Source: Datisca glomerata
Taxonomy: Eukaryota; Streptophyta; Magnoliopsida; Cucurbitales; Datiscaceae
Length of the DNA: 64,000 nt
Assembly (NCBI GenBank): GCA_003255025.1
Contig: QANY01007306.1
Location: 2,218,707-2,282,706 of the forward strand
Direction: 5' to 3'
Shown one piece after another: positions 32,125 to 43,318 of this stretch. The notes below the pieces were generated by a model. That model did not search any database and was not told the origin of the DNA. It was given only the letters and a program-made list of their open reading frames with translations. The position numbers were made by a program, and so were the translations under genes. Each line of letters starts with the position of its first letter. Position 1 is the stretch's first letter.

Positions 32125-33690
32125 TTGTCTTTATATATTTATATGTTAAATGTTGTGTGAGTTTTCTTGCATTATTCATATAATATGATATATATATAAT
32201 GAATGGATGGTTATGTTTTTTGAATGTATGAAAAATAATTGTTCGTTAATTGTATGGTGATTATTCGGTTAGACTTTGTTTTTTTGTTTTTTATTAGATC
32301 TTGTGTAAGCCGTTTTGGGGCGTAGGAATTTTTATAATTTGATTTTGAATTTTTATTTAAATCATTCCGATCACGAGAAGATAAAGAACGCACGAGGCAA
32401 ACGACAGACGAAAAAGAAAAGAAATAGGAATTCTTAGAATAGTTGTGTCGCCACCAGAAATTGGATTTCTGACGCTGCCGATGTCGATTTTGAATAACTG
32501 ATAATGTAGTCAGAATTTACTATTTTGACGATGTCGAAAAATAGGTAGTCGCGGCTGGTGTTTGACGTCGGTCGTCATCGACGATGGTCGATGGCTAGCG
32601 GTCGCAGTCGGCAGCCAGCAACGGATTTGACGGTGATGGTGGTCGTTGGCAACTGTTGTCACATTTAAGAAAGTTTCGCACAAACCCTGATATCAACCAA
32701 ACCTGTCACTGTAGAATTTTATAATAACCCTAATCTATCAATTATCCTTTTCAATTTTAAAATTAATATAATTTTTAATTTAATTATTAATTATTAATTT
32801 TATAAAAATTAGAAATTAATAGGTTTATTGGGTTTGAGTCAACTTTAATCAAATCAAATAATGTTATTTGACATTTGGCTAAGTAAAAGGTTAACTATTT
32901 TAAATGGATGATTATATAAATTAATTTTAATTAAGAAAACAGTTTTTCTTAATTAAATAAAATTTTGTTCAAAGGTTGGAGATTATGAAGATGGACATCA
33001 GGAGGAGAAGTCAATATTTGAAAAATATGTATTCTTGAATTCCGCTTTATAAAATTTTTTTTTATTTCAAGAATTGTAATTTAAAAATACTCAATACTCA
33101 CTTAGACCGTTATTATTTTATTTAATTGTTGAATAATTGTTTTAATTGTTATGTTTGATAAAATGTTCATACATTAGTCACACAGTTTATCTCACAATTT
33201 ATCTCACACAGTTTTATTTGATCATGCATCAGTAGAAACATAATTTATTAGGATTCTCCTAATATGTTTAAATGTATTTTTTTAAAATCAATTGCATGAA
33301 AACCATTAGATTTTAATTAGTTAAAATTTGGTTATCACACCACACTTAAAGTTATATTAACATTTAGGATAACCGATTTTAGTAAAAAAGTTTTATTAAA
33401 ATTTGATGAATATAATTAATTAGTTAATCTAAGTTCACTTAATTATGACTTAAGCGTTTTAGAAAGTTATATAAATTTAGACTAATAAGATTGGCATAAC
33501 TGATTATTAAATATTCATAGGGTTGTTATTTTAAGTAGTGATTAATGTCACTACAACTAATATGACATATTACAAGATTTAAATACAGGGTTCATAGTCT
33601 CCTATTGTAAAAAAAACATGAAATAACAAGAGTCTTTATGAACCCCATTAAAAAATTCATGTTAAAAGTTAAAAAAAACTAAGCGTGATG
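32125..33690. other. leader and non-coding internal region of the copia-derived unit
   Basis: No gag reading frame is preserved. A GC-richer block at 32480-32670 (many GTCG and CGGTC strings) may be the old gag leader. The remainder is AT-rich without structure that I can name. Confidence 0.4.
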
Positions 33691-35945
33691 AATTTGAAGG
33701 GAAGCGGGACTTCGACAACAATGTGGTAGTACGTTTTTGTTAAAGTAAGGCTCTTGACTACACACTCAAACCCTTTCCCTCTTCGGTCTTCTTTCTTGAT
33801 TTCTGCTCGAGAGAGATCTGCCATTCCTATAGACCTTCGAGACCTCTCTCGATTACAAACCCAAACTCTACCGTCTTCATTCTTCTCTCTTGATTTCATC
33901 TCGAGAAGCTCTATTCCTTCTCGAATCTCTCTTGTAACTCGCTCTTTCAGTTCTCTGTAGCTAATTCTCTCTCGGCTCTCCCTTGCAGCTCCCCTTCTCA
34001 ACTTTGTCCACACAAGGAGTGACATGGTGTGATTCTTCTTACTTTAGTGTGGATTTCTCTGAAACTCATGATGACAAGCTGTTTCGTTAAGTTCTCTTAC
34101 TCTACTCTTTCCCTTTTCTCTTAGAACAAGTTAAATTGCATTCCTCCTTCCCCAGACCCTTGTGCACGATCAAGTGAGTGGAGAAGTCTCTTTACGTCAT
34201 TCATTTGTGAGACTAGGGCTCTTCACAACTATTGCACAGAATAGAGAGGTAGGGTTTTTGGCTTTGGCGTTCATGGATTCGTATGTTCCTAAAAAAGGCC
34301 TTGTGATTCTGATTCTTCTTCGTATGTTTGTCATAATCTCGCTCATTCGCTTGGGTCCTTTAGCAGAGCTTGTAAACCAGAGGTAGTTTCGTTATTTTTT
34401 AGATTATTCTTTCATTAATATATCAACGATAGAGAGAAAAATAGAGAGATTGGATTGTTATATTTGGATTTTTAATTCAATTTAGCATTACTTTGGATAA
34501 GATGTTGATGTATTTGGTCTTGACACTCTCAGTCTCACCCTCGCCTGACCTCAAGCTTCTCAAGTAAGGCATGTCTCTCTCTAATCTGATTTTGTAAATT
34601 TCCCTCTACCTCCCTCGGCTATCTTCGTCTTTCATCTCTTCACAGATTGAAGTTTCTAATGGTCTCGAACGACTCTCTGGTGTGAAGAACAAGGGTTTGA
34701 TTTTGAGCGATTGTCTCTATTCTACAATTTTTTCTCTACGGATGGTGTGGATTTGTTACTGCTCTCCCTCGCCCATCCCCCTTGCCGAGCTCTACTCATT
34801 GTCAGGCCATTGTTGAGTCGCTCTCTAGATCTGTCTCTTTCTCTGTCTTACTCTATCTTGATCTCACAATCTCAATCTCGTTGGTGGTTTTGTTTCTTTT
34901 TTTCTGTGCACGATAGAGGTAAGCCCTGAGCAACGCTGAGAGTTCTGAAAAGTGTTGGTAAGGCTTAATTAATTGTTGCCTTATAGAGATGTGAAGCTCT
35001 GGGTAAGTTTGTCAAACGCCCACAATTTGTATGTTATTTTTCAGGTTTAAGTAGTGGTGTCAGCGATGGAAATGTGTGTTAATTTCTTGCATTTTTCAGT
35101 ACATTGACTCTGCGTTTGTGAAGCGCCCCCAATTTGGAAGCTAATGCATAATCTACATATACTGATATTGGAGAGATTTTGTGAAACACCCTCAATCTCT
35201 CTTTCGGTATGCATATTGACCATTTGGTCTCCCTCGTGTGAATATAGGAGGCTGCTCAACTCATTGAATCAAATGGTGAGTTGATATTTTTTTCTAGTAT
35301 TTTTCTACTTACAGCAAAGAGCTCACTTGGTATCTGTCAAAGATCTCCAAAAATCATATAGTTGTTCTTTTATCAGCATAAAGTGATATTGATGTTGTTG
35401 ATACTCATACTTCATATGGATCCATTAAGAAATTGGGAACTATATTGAGTTCATATAACTTAACAAACCTGGATTTTGTGGCGATGGACTTCAGCGTGAA
35501 GGTGTATTAAATATATGTTAAAAACATGCAGAGTGATTATATATGATTATTATCTGTTCTTTTTGGAGCTTTGGTCTTGCTTTTTCTTTAAATTATGCAT
35601 CATAAAACATGTAGTATGGTATGATTTCATCCCCTTCTTCTATTGTCATTATTTTTAGATGATGAAATCTGGGGACTTTAGTCCGAGGTGGAAGTTTGGT
35701 CATAAAAAATTAAAGCATGAAAAAACCGACCACATTTTTATTCTTTAATTTTTTTCTCATACTATGATGCTAGTTTGAAGTTTATTTTGTGGATCGTCCC
35801 CCAATTTAGAAAACTCATACTAAAAAAAATCTTGCATACTTGCTGCTACAATCATACATTTTTTTTATATTAAAAGTACTTTAGAAAAAAGAAACCTCAA
35901 TAATAAATTCTGCAAGTTATGGTATGCTCCGTTTATCTTATTGTT
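33691..35945. other. pyrimidine-rich, gene-like non-coding segment inside the copia-derived unit
   Basis: This stretch is unlike retroelement sequence. It is rich in CTCTC and TCTCG strings and has several GTAAG donors and TTTTCAG or TGCAG-like acceptors, so it resembles the 5' end of a host gene with introns. A loose repeat GTTTGTGAAACGCCCnCAAT occurs at 35007, 35114 and 35177. I could not assemble a coding exon chain and recognise no protein. It may be captured host DNA or an unrecognised insertion. It ends at the reverse transcriptase remnant near 35950. Confidence 0.35.
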
Positions 35946-35969
35946 TTATAGCATTCTAGTATAAAAGTA

Positions 35970-36480
35970 ATGGAGATTGATTATATTTGTCTTAGTGCTT
36001 CAGCAGTTAGAAGTCTCATGTATGTCATGTTGTGTAAGAGACCGGACATCTGTTATACAGTGAGAATTGTCAATCGTTATCAATCGAATCCAGGTTTGGA
36101 ACACTGGATTGCAGTAAAGCACATTCTCAAGTATCTCAAGAGAACAAGAAACTATATGCTTGTTTATTCAGTGGAGACCTGAACTCCACTGGAATACTGA
36201 TTCTGATTTTCAATCAGACAGAGATAATCGAAATTTGATGTCTAGATCAGTATTCACCCTAGGTGGAGGAGCTATAGTCTGAAGAAGTATTAAACAATCC
36301 AACATTGCAGATTCCACTATAGAAGCCGAATATATAGCGGATTGCGAAACTGTAAAAGAAGCGGTATGGCTCAAAAAGATCTATATTAATCTGAAAGTAG
36401 TTCCAGATATGGACAAGCCGTTGATCATGTACTGTGATAACAGTGGGGTGGTAGCGAATTCCAAGGAGCTGAGGACTCAC
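35970..36480 (+). pseudogene. copia reverse transcriptase tail and RNase H, left part
   Basis: The frame reads ASAVRSLMYVMLCKRPDICY, then NRYQSNPGLEHWIAVKHILK and YLKRTRNYMLVYS, the diagnostic copia block. After a stop it continues as RNase H with TDSDFQSDRDN, the Ala/Asp-Ser-Thr-x-Glu-Ala-Glu block (ADSTIEAEYIADCE) and YCDNSGVVANSKELRTHK. Gag, protease, integrase and the rest of the reverse transcriptase are gone. At 36483 the frame is split by a hAT element. Confidence 0.85.
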
Positions 36481-36483
36481 AAG

Positions 36484-37804
36484 CATAGTTAGTTAATTCG
36501 GGGATGGCAAAAATACGGAGTATTATTCGGCACGTATAATTCAGGAATTTAACGGTCAAACATTCGGCTTAAATTCGGTCAATAATACGTGATACGTAAA
36601 AATTCAGATACGGGTTTTAAACGAGTATCATACGTTTTCTTTTCAAAATTTCGGTACTAAAAATACGGCTTTAAAATTTATAAATAATATTAATATAACA
36701 ATATATTATGAATATGACAAAAAAATATCATTCTACAAATTTTTTAAACATTTTCATAAACCAAAATATATTGATCAATTAATAGTATTCTATCATACAA
36801 AATATAGTCATTAATCCAAATATTCAATCCATAAAAACTAATTGAATTAATAAAAACTATCAAATAATGGGATCGTCGGGTGGTAAAATTTCATCAAAAT
36901 AATATTCGTTTGGGGTACGAAGTAGCTCAGACCAGTTGCACAAGCTCATGTCATCTAAAGCAAATGGTTCTTTTAAACAAACATTCTGGTTCTTTTTCAA
37001 ATCCTTCTTCAGCAAATGGATTGATCTTAGAAAGATCAATAGGCGTCATATCCAGCACTTCACAATCCTTATACATTGTCATCAACAAAGAGTTCATTCT
37101 CATGTACACCAAATCATCCAACATTGTCGGTGCCAATCTATTTCACTTTTCGTTTGGGCTGCTTCCAATTTCTTTCACAGGCTGATGAGCTACACAGTTG
37201 ACTCAAAATTCTAATTACAATCTTCTGCAATACAGGGAATATTGAACCATTAAGCTGACAAGCTACACGGTTGACTCAAATTTCTAATTACAATATTTTC
37301 AAAATTTTATGGTACAAGTGACGTACCATACAATTGTTGAAAGCACCATTGATCATCTCTTATGGACCCCATAAGAGATGATCAAAGAGTAGATTAAATC
37401 CCTATACGGTACGGTGTTTGTACCCTAGCATCTCCTTTCATCTTCTTTCCTACATGTCTCTGCAACACGAACAAAACAAAACCCACCTAATTTTACCAGC
37501 CTCTATCTCTCTCTCATAATCGTTTTGAGTTCTGTCAGCTCAGTGTATAAGCCCCTCTTCCACGGGGACAGAAAGAGATAAGAGAACGGAGAGGAGCGAA
37601 ATACACGGGAATGGTATTTGAATTTGGGCGCATAATTCAGTCGTATAATTCGCGTATCAAATAAGTACGGGAATTATACTTCCTGACCCAAAAATACGCG
37701 TATAAATCCGTGTCTTTGGGAAAAATAATGGAACATAGAGTATTATACAGATTTGTAAAGATTCACGTATTATACGCGTATAGAACACGTCTTCACCAAC
37801 AGAG
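36484..37804. mobile_element. hAT element with transposase remnant, inserted in the copia RNase H
   Basis: Exact 8-bp duplications CTCACAAG flank it (36476-36483 and 37805-37812). Deleting the insert and one copy restores the copia reading LRTHKRGKHIERKYHL. The ends CATAGTTAGT and, inverted, CTCTGTTGGT agree at 6 of 10 positions, weak but of hAT type. Many subterminal ACGTAT and CGTATAA strings occur at both sides, as hAT transposase binding regions often show. It carries a minus-strand transposase fragment. Confidence 0.8.
36951..37136 (-). pseudogene. possible hAT transposase C-terminal fragment
   Basis: The minus-strand frame reads APTMLDDLVYMRMNSLLMTM followed by an acidic region with TPIDLSKINPF. 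The position after a hAT dimerisation domain and the phrase LDDLVYMRMN fit the C-terminal tail of plant hAT transposases. Only this short piece is open. The catalytic core and the dimerisation core are absent. Confidence 0.4.
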
Positions 37805-37994
37805 CTCACAAGAGGGGCAAGCACATAGAGAGAAAATATCATCTTGTAAAAGAGATCTGCATCGAGGGAATGTAACTGTTATGAAGATAACATCATAATA
37901 GAACCTGGATGATCCTTTTACAAAGACACTTCCTGCAAAGTCATTTAAGGGCTGCGTGAGTAACATGAGATTGAGAGAAATGCCCCATTTACTT
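37805..37994 (+). pseudogene. copia RNase H, right part (polyprotein end)
   Basis: After the hAT element the copia frame resumes with HKRGKHIERKYHLVKEIC. A one-base shift follows, then HRGNVTVMKITS, a stop, and the typical end DPFTKTLPAKSFKGC with LREMPHLL. LTR copy 2 begins within a few bases of that end, so the usual spacer and polypurine tract are shortened or lost. Confidence 0.8.
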
Positions 37995-39963
37995 AATGCC
38001 CTCAAAGCATGTGTATTAACATTTTGATATGAAATTTAATGAGCATTATTTTTCATATAATTGTTCCCTTAAATTACTGTTATATAATTTATATAAATAT
38101 CTAAAAATTTCATATTCATTAATGAGACTATGATCTTATATTAGTACGAGAGGATTAAGATCATAGATAATGAATAAAATTATCAGCAACATATTAAAGC
38201 ATGAAATCTTTAATGAATGGTTGCTAGTACGATTCACTAAGTATTATGAATGCGTGTAATCTAGATCCGGATCATTGGTGTGGATAGACATCTTAGTGAG
38301 ATACTTTATATAATGAGATTATATATGACTAGACCAATGTTAATTAATATCGTTATCAACGTGCCGTTTATCATAAAAATTTAATACACATCAATTCCAC
38401 GATCATATGTAAATCAATCTGAATCCTGAGTAGTCATGAACTCTTATACATGTTATGTTTTGTTTGTAAAACAGGCTAGTAATTTTTGTTTTGGAGATTC
38501 AGTGATATAGATGGGTGGGAACACAATCTTACAAGATTTAGAATCCAAGTTTTCCTAACGGATCGTATATTGGTTTCCTTAAGTGCTAATTCTGGAACTG
38601 AATGGTTATTGAGCTCAAATTTATAATAAGATTATAAATTAGCCGTCCATTAGTGGATTAATGGTACTTAAGTATCAATAGGTAATTAGAAGGGTAAAAT
38701 AATAATTTTGACTAGTTCTAATTTACGAACCGATAATTGGAGGATAGAACTACGTGAAATGATTATATCAGTAAACTACATGAGAATACTCTGTAAATAC
38801 AATCTATAAACTATAAGAGTGCAACTCCATATTTATAATGGAGTAATAATGAAATTACTAAATTAGATTATTTAATTAAAGATTTTAATTAATAATCTGG
38901 TTAATAAGGGTATAGGATTATATGTTCATGGTCCCTAAGTCACCTCTGTAGTATGCAGTCTAGGATGTGAATATTTCAGGACATAAGAAAATGACTAACT
39001 TATAAATGAATTTTTGTTATGGAGCAAGTACATGATCATGAGATAATTGTGTGTGGTTAATTAATTAATTAAGAATTAATTAGTTGAATTATTTATATAT
39101 AAATATTAATATAATTTTCAGAAATTATATATAAATAAATATCTAATTTATGAGATAAAATATCTAATTTATGAAATTAGATAATTAAATTATTATTAGA
39201 TAATAATTTGGATCAGCTAAATTTGTTATTTGTGAACTAACAGATAATTTAGTTGACAGTGATAATCAAATATGTTAATTTTGAATTAACTAATATCTAG
39301 ATATTTATCTAATTAAAATAAATATTTAATTTGCAGTAATTATCACATGTCAATCAATGATTGAGAATCATAGACACCATGGACTATTGTAGTACCACAG
39401 GACACTGTCGTGAGGCACTGTGTTGTTTAACACCAACTTGGTGTTGTGTGGCACTGTAGTTGTACATCATTATACAGTGAGTCCTACTGCATTGGGCCAT
39501 TTGAAATTAAATTTATTTTTTATTTTTATTATCCATAAATATCTAATACGTCATTATCTAGAAAATATTCTGATATTATTTTAACGGCATCAATCAGTTC
39601 ATTAGTTCATCAATCAAGAATTGAATTGAGAACACAGTTAGTGTCAGAATATTTTTTCCCTGCGAATAAAAGTTAATCAAATCTCTAAAAGAATAATTAT
39701 CTCGTTCTTTTAGAGAATAGTCTCACTAAAGCCCTTAGCATTAAATATCTAGATCTCATGTGTTGAGTGCATCTAGAGACAGAAAATGTGTATTGTAATA
39801 TTCTACGTGCCCACACAAGTTATAATGCGTTGAATATTGACTCGGAAGATTTTTGTGTGGATTTCAGAGTTTACTGATCGTTGAAACGTTTTGTGGGACG
39901 GAGGATCGATCGATTTTGTAAGGATGTTTGATATAGACTACAAGAGGTATATGATTCCTAACA
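37995..39963 (+). repeat. LTR copy 2 of the copia-derived unit
   Basis: It runs from TGCCCTCAAAGCATGTGTAT to GGTATATGATTCCTAACA. It is matched over most of its length, in inverted form, by copy 3. At nearly 2 kb it is the most complete plus-strand copy. Landmarks include TAGTACGAGAGGATTAAGAT, CTACATGAGAATACTCTGTA and GGGACGGAGGATCGATCGAT. Confidence 0.8.
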
Positions 39964-40174
39964 TTGTATGTTATAGATTTAATGTATAAATATATAATGG
40001 ATCATGACTGATTGAAAAAGAGTTTTCAATAAAAAAAATTATTTGATTATTGTGGCATTGCGCAAGTTTTGTTTTATTAAAAGATTTGATATTTATTATA
40101 AGTTTAATTTTTTAAATGGCGTATTAGATATTTATGGATAATAAATACAATGTTAAGAATCATATAACATACAA
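39964..40174. other. spacer between the inverted LTR copies
   Basis: Both neighbouring LTRs run into this spacer with the same words (TTGTATGTTATA), so the inverted symmetry goes slightly beyond the LTR ends. A short duplication TGTTAAGAATCATATA occurs at 40151 and 40175. The first part resembles the leader behind the primer binding site at 32125-32220. No coding sequence is present. Confidence 0.5.
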
Positions 40175-42161
40175 TGTTAAGAATCATATACCTATTGTAG
40201 TCTCTATCAAGAGTCCATGCAAAACCAATCGATCATCCGTCCCACAAAACCATTCCAATGATCAGTAGAGTCTGAGATCCACACCAATATCTTCCAAGTC
40301 AACCTCAATGCACTATGACGTGTGTGGGCACGTAGAATACTACAAGACACCTGCCTCTAGATTTACTCAACACATGAGATCTAGAGATTTACTGAGAAGA
40401 ACTTTAGTGAGACGATTCTCTAAAAGAGTGCGATGATTATTCTTTCAGAGTTTTGATTAACTACTAATCACAGAGAAAAATCATTCTGAAACCAATTGTG
40501 TTCTGAATTCAAAATTTTTTATGAATTGATGAACTAATTTATCAACTGAGACCATTCAAATAATATATACTTATTTTCTAGATAATGGCGTATCATATTT
40601 TTCGGGGATAAACTGAAATAATATTTAATTATAAAATTGTCAATTGCAATGGGACTCACTGCAACTGTGCACAACTGCAGTACCACAAGACACCATTGTG
40701 TGCCTTGAGGTAGCACGTTGCCTCTCGGCACCAGTGTAGTGTCGCATGCCACCACAATAGTCAATGTCAATATTTGATACCCGATAAGTGTTTGACACGT
40801 GACAATTACTATGAATTAAATATTTATCTTAATCTGATAAATATCTAGATATCAGTCAATTTAAAATTAACATATATGATTTTCCCTAACAACTAACTTA
40901 TATGTTATTTTACAAATAACAGATTTAATTGATTCAAATTGTTATCTAATAATAATTAAATTAACTAATTTCACGGATTAGATATTATGTCTACTTATCA
41001 ATAATTAGAAAAATAATCAATATATACACGCACATACATATAATTTAATTAGTTAATTTTTAATTAAGTAATCACACATACTTATCTCATAATTATGTAC
41101 TTACCCCAGAATAAAAATATCTTTTGCAAGTCAGTCATTTTCTCATGTTCTGAAATATTCACACCCTAAACTGCATAGTACATAAGTGAGGACCATGGAC
41201 CTATAATCCTAAGCTTCAATAAACTAGATTATTAATAAACTCTTTAATTAAACAATCTTATTTATTAATTTCATTATTATTGCACTATAAATATGAAATT
41301 GAACTTTTAATGATGATAGAATGTATTTACAGAGTATTCTCATGTAGTCCACTGATATAATTATTTCGTGTAGTTTTGTTCTCCAATTATTGATTCGTGA
41401 ATTAGAACTGATCAAAATTACCGTTATACCTTCTAATTACTTCTTGATCCTTAAGTATCATTAATCCACTAATGAATGATTAATTTATAATCTTATTATA
41501 AATCTGAGCTCAATAACCATTCAGTTCTAGAATTAACACTTAAGAAATCAATATACAACTCGTTAGGAAAGCTTGGACTTCAAATATTGCAAGATCATGT
41601 TCCCAGCAATCCACATCACTGGATCTCCAAAACAAAAGTCAATAACTTATTTTACAAACAAACATTAACGAGTGAATCAAAAGATCCAGTAGACATGCAT
41701 AGGAGTTCATGACTACTCAGGATTCAGACTGGTCTACATATGATCATCGAATTGATGTGTATTAAATCTTTATGATGAACGGCACGTTGACAAAAATATT
41801 AATTCACATCGATCTGGTCATATATAATTTCATTATATAAAGTATCTTTACTAAGATGTCTATACACATCAATGATTCGGATATCGATCACACACTTTCA
41901 TAATGCTTAGTGAACCGTACTAGCAACAATTCATTAAAGATTCCATAATTTAATATGTTGCTTACTATTTTTTTCATTATCCATGGTCTTAATCTTCTCG
42001 TACTAATACAAGATCCGAGTCTCATTAATGAATATGGAATTTTCAGATACTTATATAAATTATTCAACACTAATTTAAAAGAAAATTATAAGAAAAATGT
42101 AATTCTCATTAAATTTCATATCAAATTATCAATACACATATTTTCAAGACATAACCTCCAA
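40175..42161 (-). repeat. LTR copy 3, inverted
   Basis: On the minus strand it begins TTGGAGGTTATGTCTTGAAA and ends GGTATATGATTCTTAACA, following copy 2 along its whole length with scattered substitutions and small gaps. The flank just beyond its outer end is TAATTA, matching the left flank of copy 1. Confidence 0.8.
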
Positions 42162-42419
42162 TAATTACATGCTGATCTTGAAAATGCATGAGTAGCCGTA
42201 TCACCAATGATTTGGTTAGATACAATTAATTTCTGAATATTAGATAAAAAAATTCTGATCCATGTTGCTAAGATTTTTGTTTAGAATTATCATTTAAACC
42301 GCCAGAATCATGATCTTTATTCTTTGCAAAATACTGTTTAATACATATAGGCGTTTTTAGATTAGTTTCAGACCTAATCTAATCCCCATAAACATCATGT
42401 TTTCACCTTCTTTTCTAGT

Positions 42420-43054
42420 AGGGCAGGTTCTTAAATCATGAGTGATTATACCACACTTAAAACAAAAGTTAAGCAATATTTCATACCTAAATTCCACCTA
42501 AATAAGCCTTTTATTGTTTCTTTTAACCCAAATTACAGGAATAAGGGGATTATTAAGATCGTAAGAAACCCAGACTCTAACAGACCGAGCTAGAGCCTTT
42601 CTAAGAGTGTGTGTAATCAATTTCTAGAAATTTCCCTATCCTAGAGGCTAACCTAATAACAATCTGTTCAATGACCAAATTAGGAGGCAGGTCATGAATT
42701 TGAACCCAAATAAGACATTTATCAAAACTAAACTCACTTACCTGGTCCCTGGTTCATACTCTTTAGTAATAAGCAAACATCCATTAAAGATCCATGGCTC
42801 TTACTTCCCACCTTTCCAGCATTTTGAACATTCTTTAATTTGAAAAGAAAATTATTCTTTTCCAAAACTTTGATATCCATGATGTCCACTATCCCCCAGC
42901 TTCTTCTAAGCACATTATTCATACTATTAGTATTGAAATTCTTATCTGAAATAATCCTTCCCACTAGCCATATCTTGTTATCATGAATATTTCCTTGGAC
43001 CAGGTCATCCAAGTCGAGGACATTGTTGAAATCATGACACAAGTCCTCCATCAC
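42420..43054 (-). pseudogene. LINE ORF1 (DUF4283-type domain and zinc knuckle)
   Basis: Read leftwards from the ATG at 43052-43054, the frame starts MEDLCHDFNNVLDLDD and reaches IWLVGRIISDKNFNTNSM and VLRRSWGIVD, the typical DUF4283 entry of plant L1 ORF1. After shifts it gives RVWVSYDLNNPLIPVIWV-like sequence and a CCHC zinc knuckle, CFKCGIITHDLRTCP (near 42430-42475). ORF1 proteins bind LINE RNA. Frame breaks near 42734 and beyond disable it. The copia unit lies about 250 bases past its end. Confidence 0.8.
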
Positions 43055-43318
43055 ACCAGCACCAATGAGCCAAAGAAAACAGGCCACCCAGAAAACAGAA
43101 GGAAATATAGAATAAGAGGACCGAAAAAGAAATACCCATAAGAGACAGACAAGAAAGTACCCAGAAAAGGCAAACAGAGAGCACACAAAAGCGAGAAAGC
43201 AGGGGCGAGGAAACACAGGACGATGGAATATGTAAGAAAATTGAGACGAAAAGCAAAGGCGAGAAACAGAGAGGGGCGAGGTAGAAACCTTCTTGGGGAA
43301 GCCAAGAAAGACTACTTG

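Larger units (their letters stand above)
30699..42161 (+). mobile_element. Ty1/copia-derived insertion with three LTR copies, the last inverted
   Basis: The unit is flanked by TAATTA at 30693-30698 and 42162-42167 and interrupts the LINE. It contains LTR copy 1 (30699-32113, plus), a primer binding site, an internal region with a reverse transcriptase/RNase H remnant, LTR copy 2 (37995-39963, plus), a 0.2-kb spacer, and LTR copy 3 (40175-42161, minus). Both outer ends therefore read TTGG-GGTTATGTCTT inwards. A standard copia insertion would have the LTR start at one end and the LTR end at the other. Nested in it are a MULE MITE and a hAT element. Confidence 0.75.
27799..43306 (-). mobile_element. 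L1-type LINE with perfect 12-bp target duplication, inflated by nested insertions
   Basis: Identical 12-mers AAAGACTACTTG stand at 27787-27798 and 43307-43318. Just inside the left one, the minus strand ends in a run of eight A residues (LINE 3' tail). Just inside the right one lies a GC-richer leader followed by ORF1. Minus-strand ORF1 (about 43054-42420) and ORF2 (30698-27841) are in correct LINE order. So the LINE spans the whole interval and was later split at about 30.7/42.2 kb by an 11.5-kb insertion. The endonuclease region between ORF1 and the reverse transcriptase is missing. Confidence 0.8.

Noticed and set aside
33669..34025. Minus-strand frame rich in Arg and Glu
   Set aside because: It is the complement of a pyrimidine-rich stretch; the composition explains the open frame and no domain is seen.
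42734..43305. Overlapping hydrophobic minus-strand frames that look like membrane proteins
   Set aside because: They lie in the LINE leader upstream of ORF1; the ORF1 frame starting at 43054 explains the coding signal.
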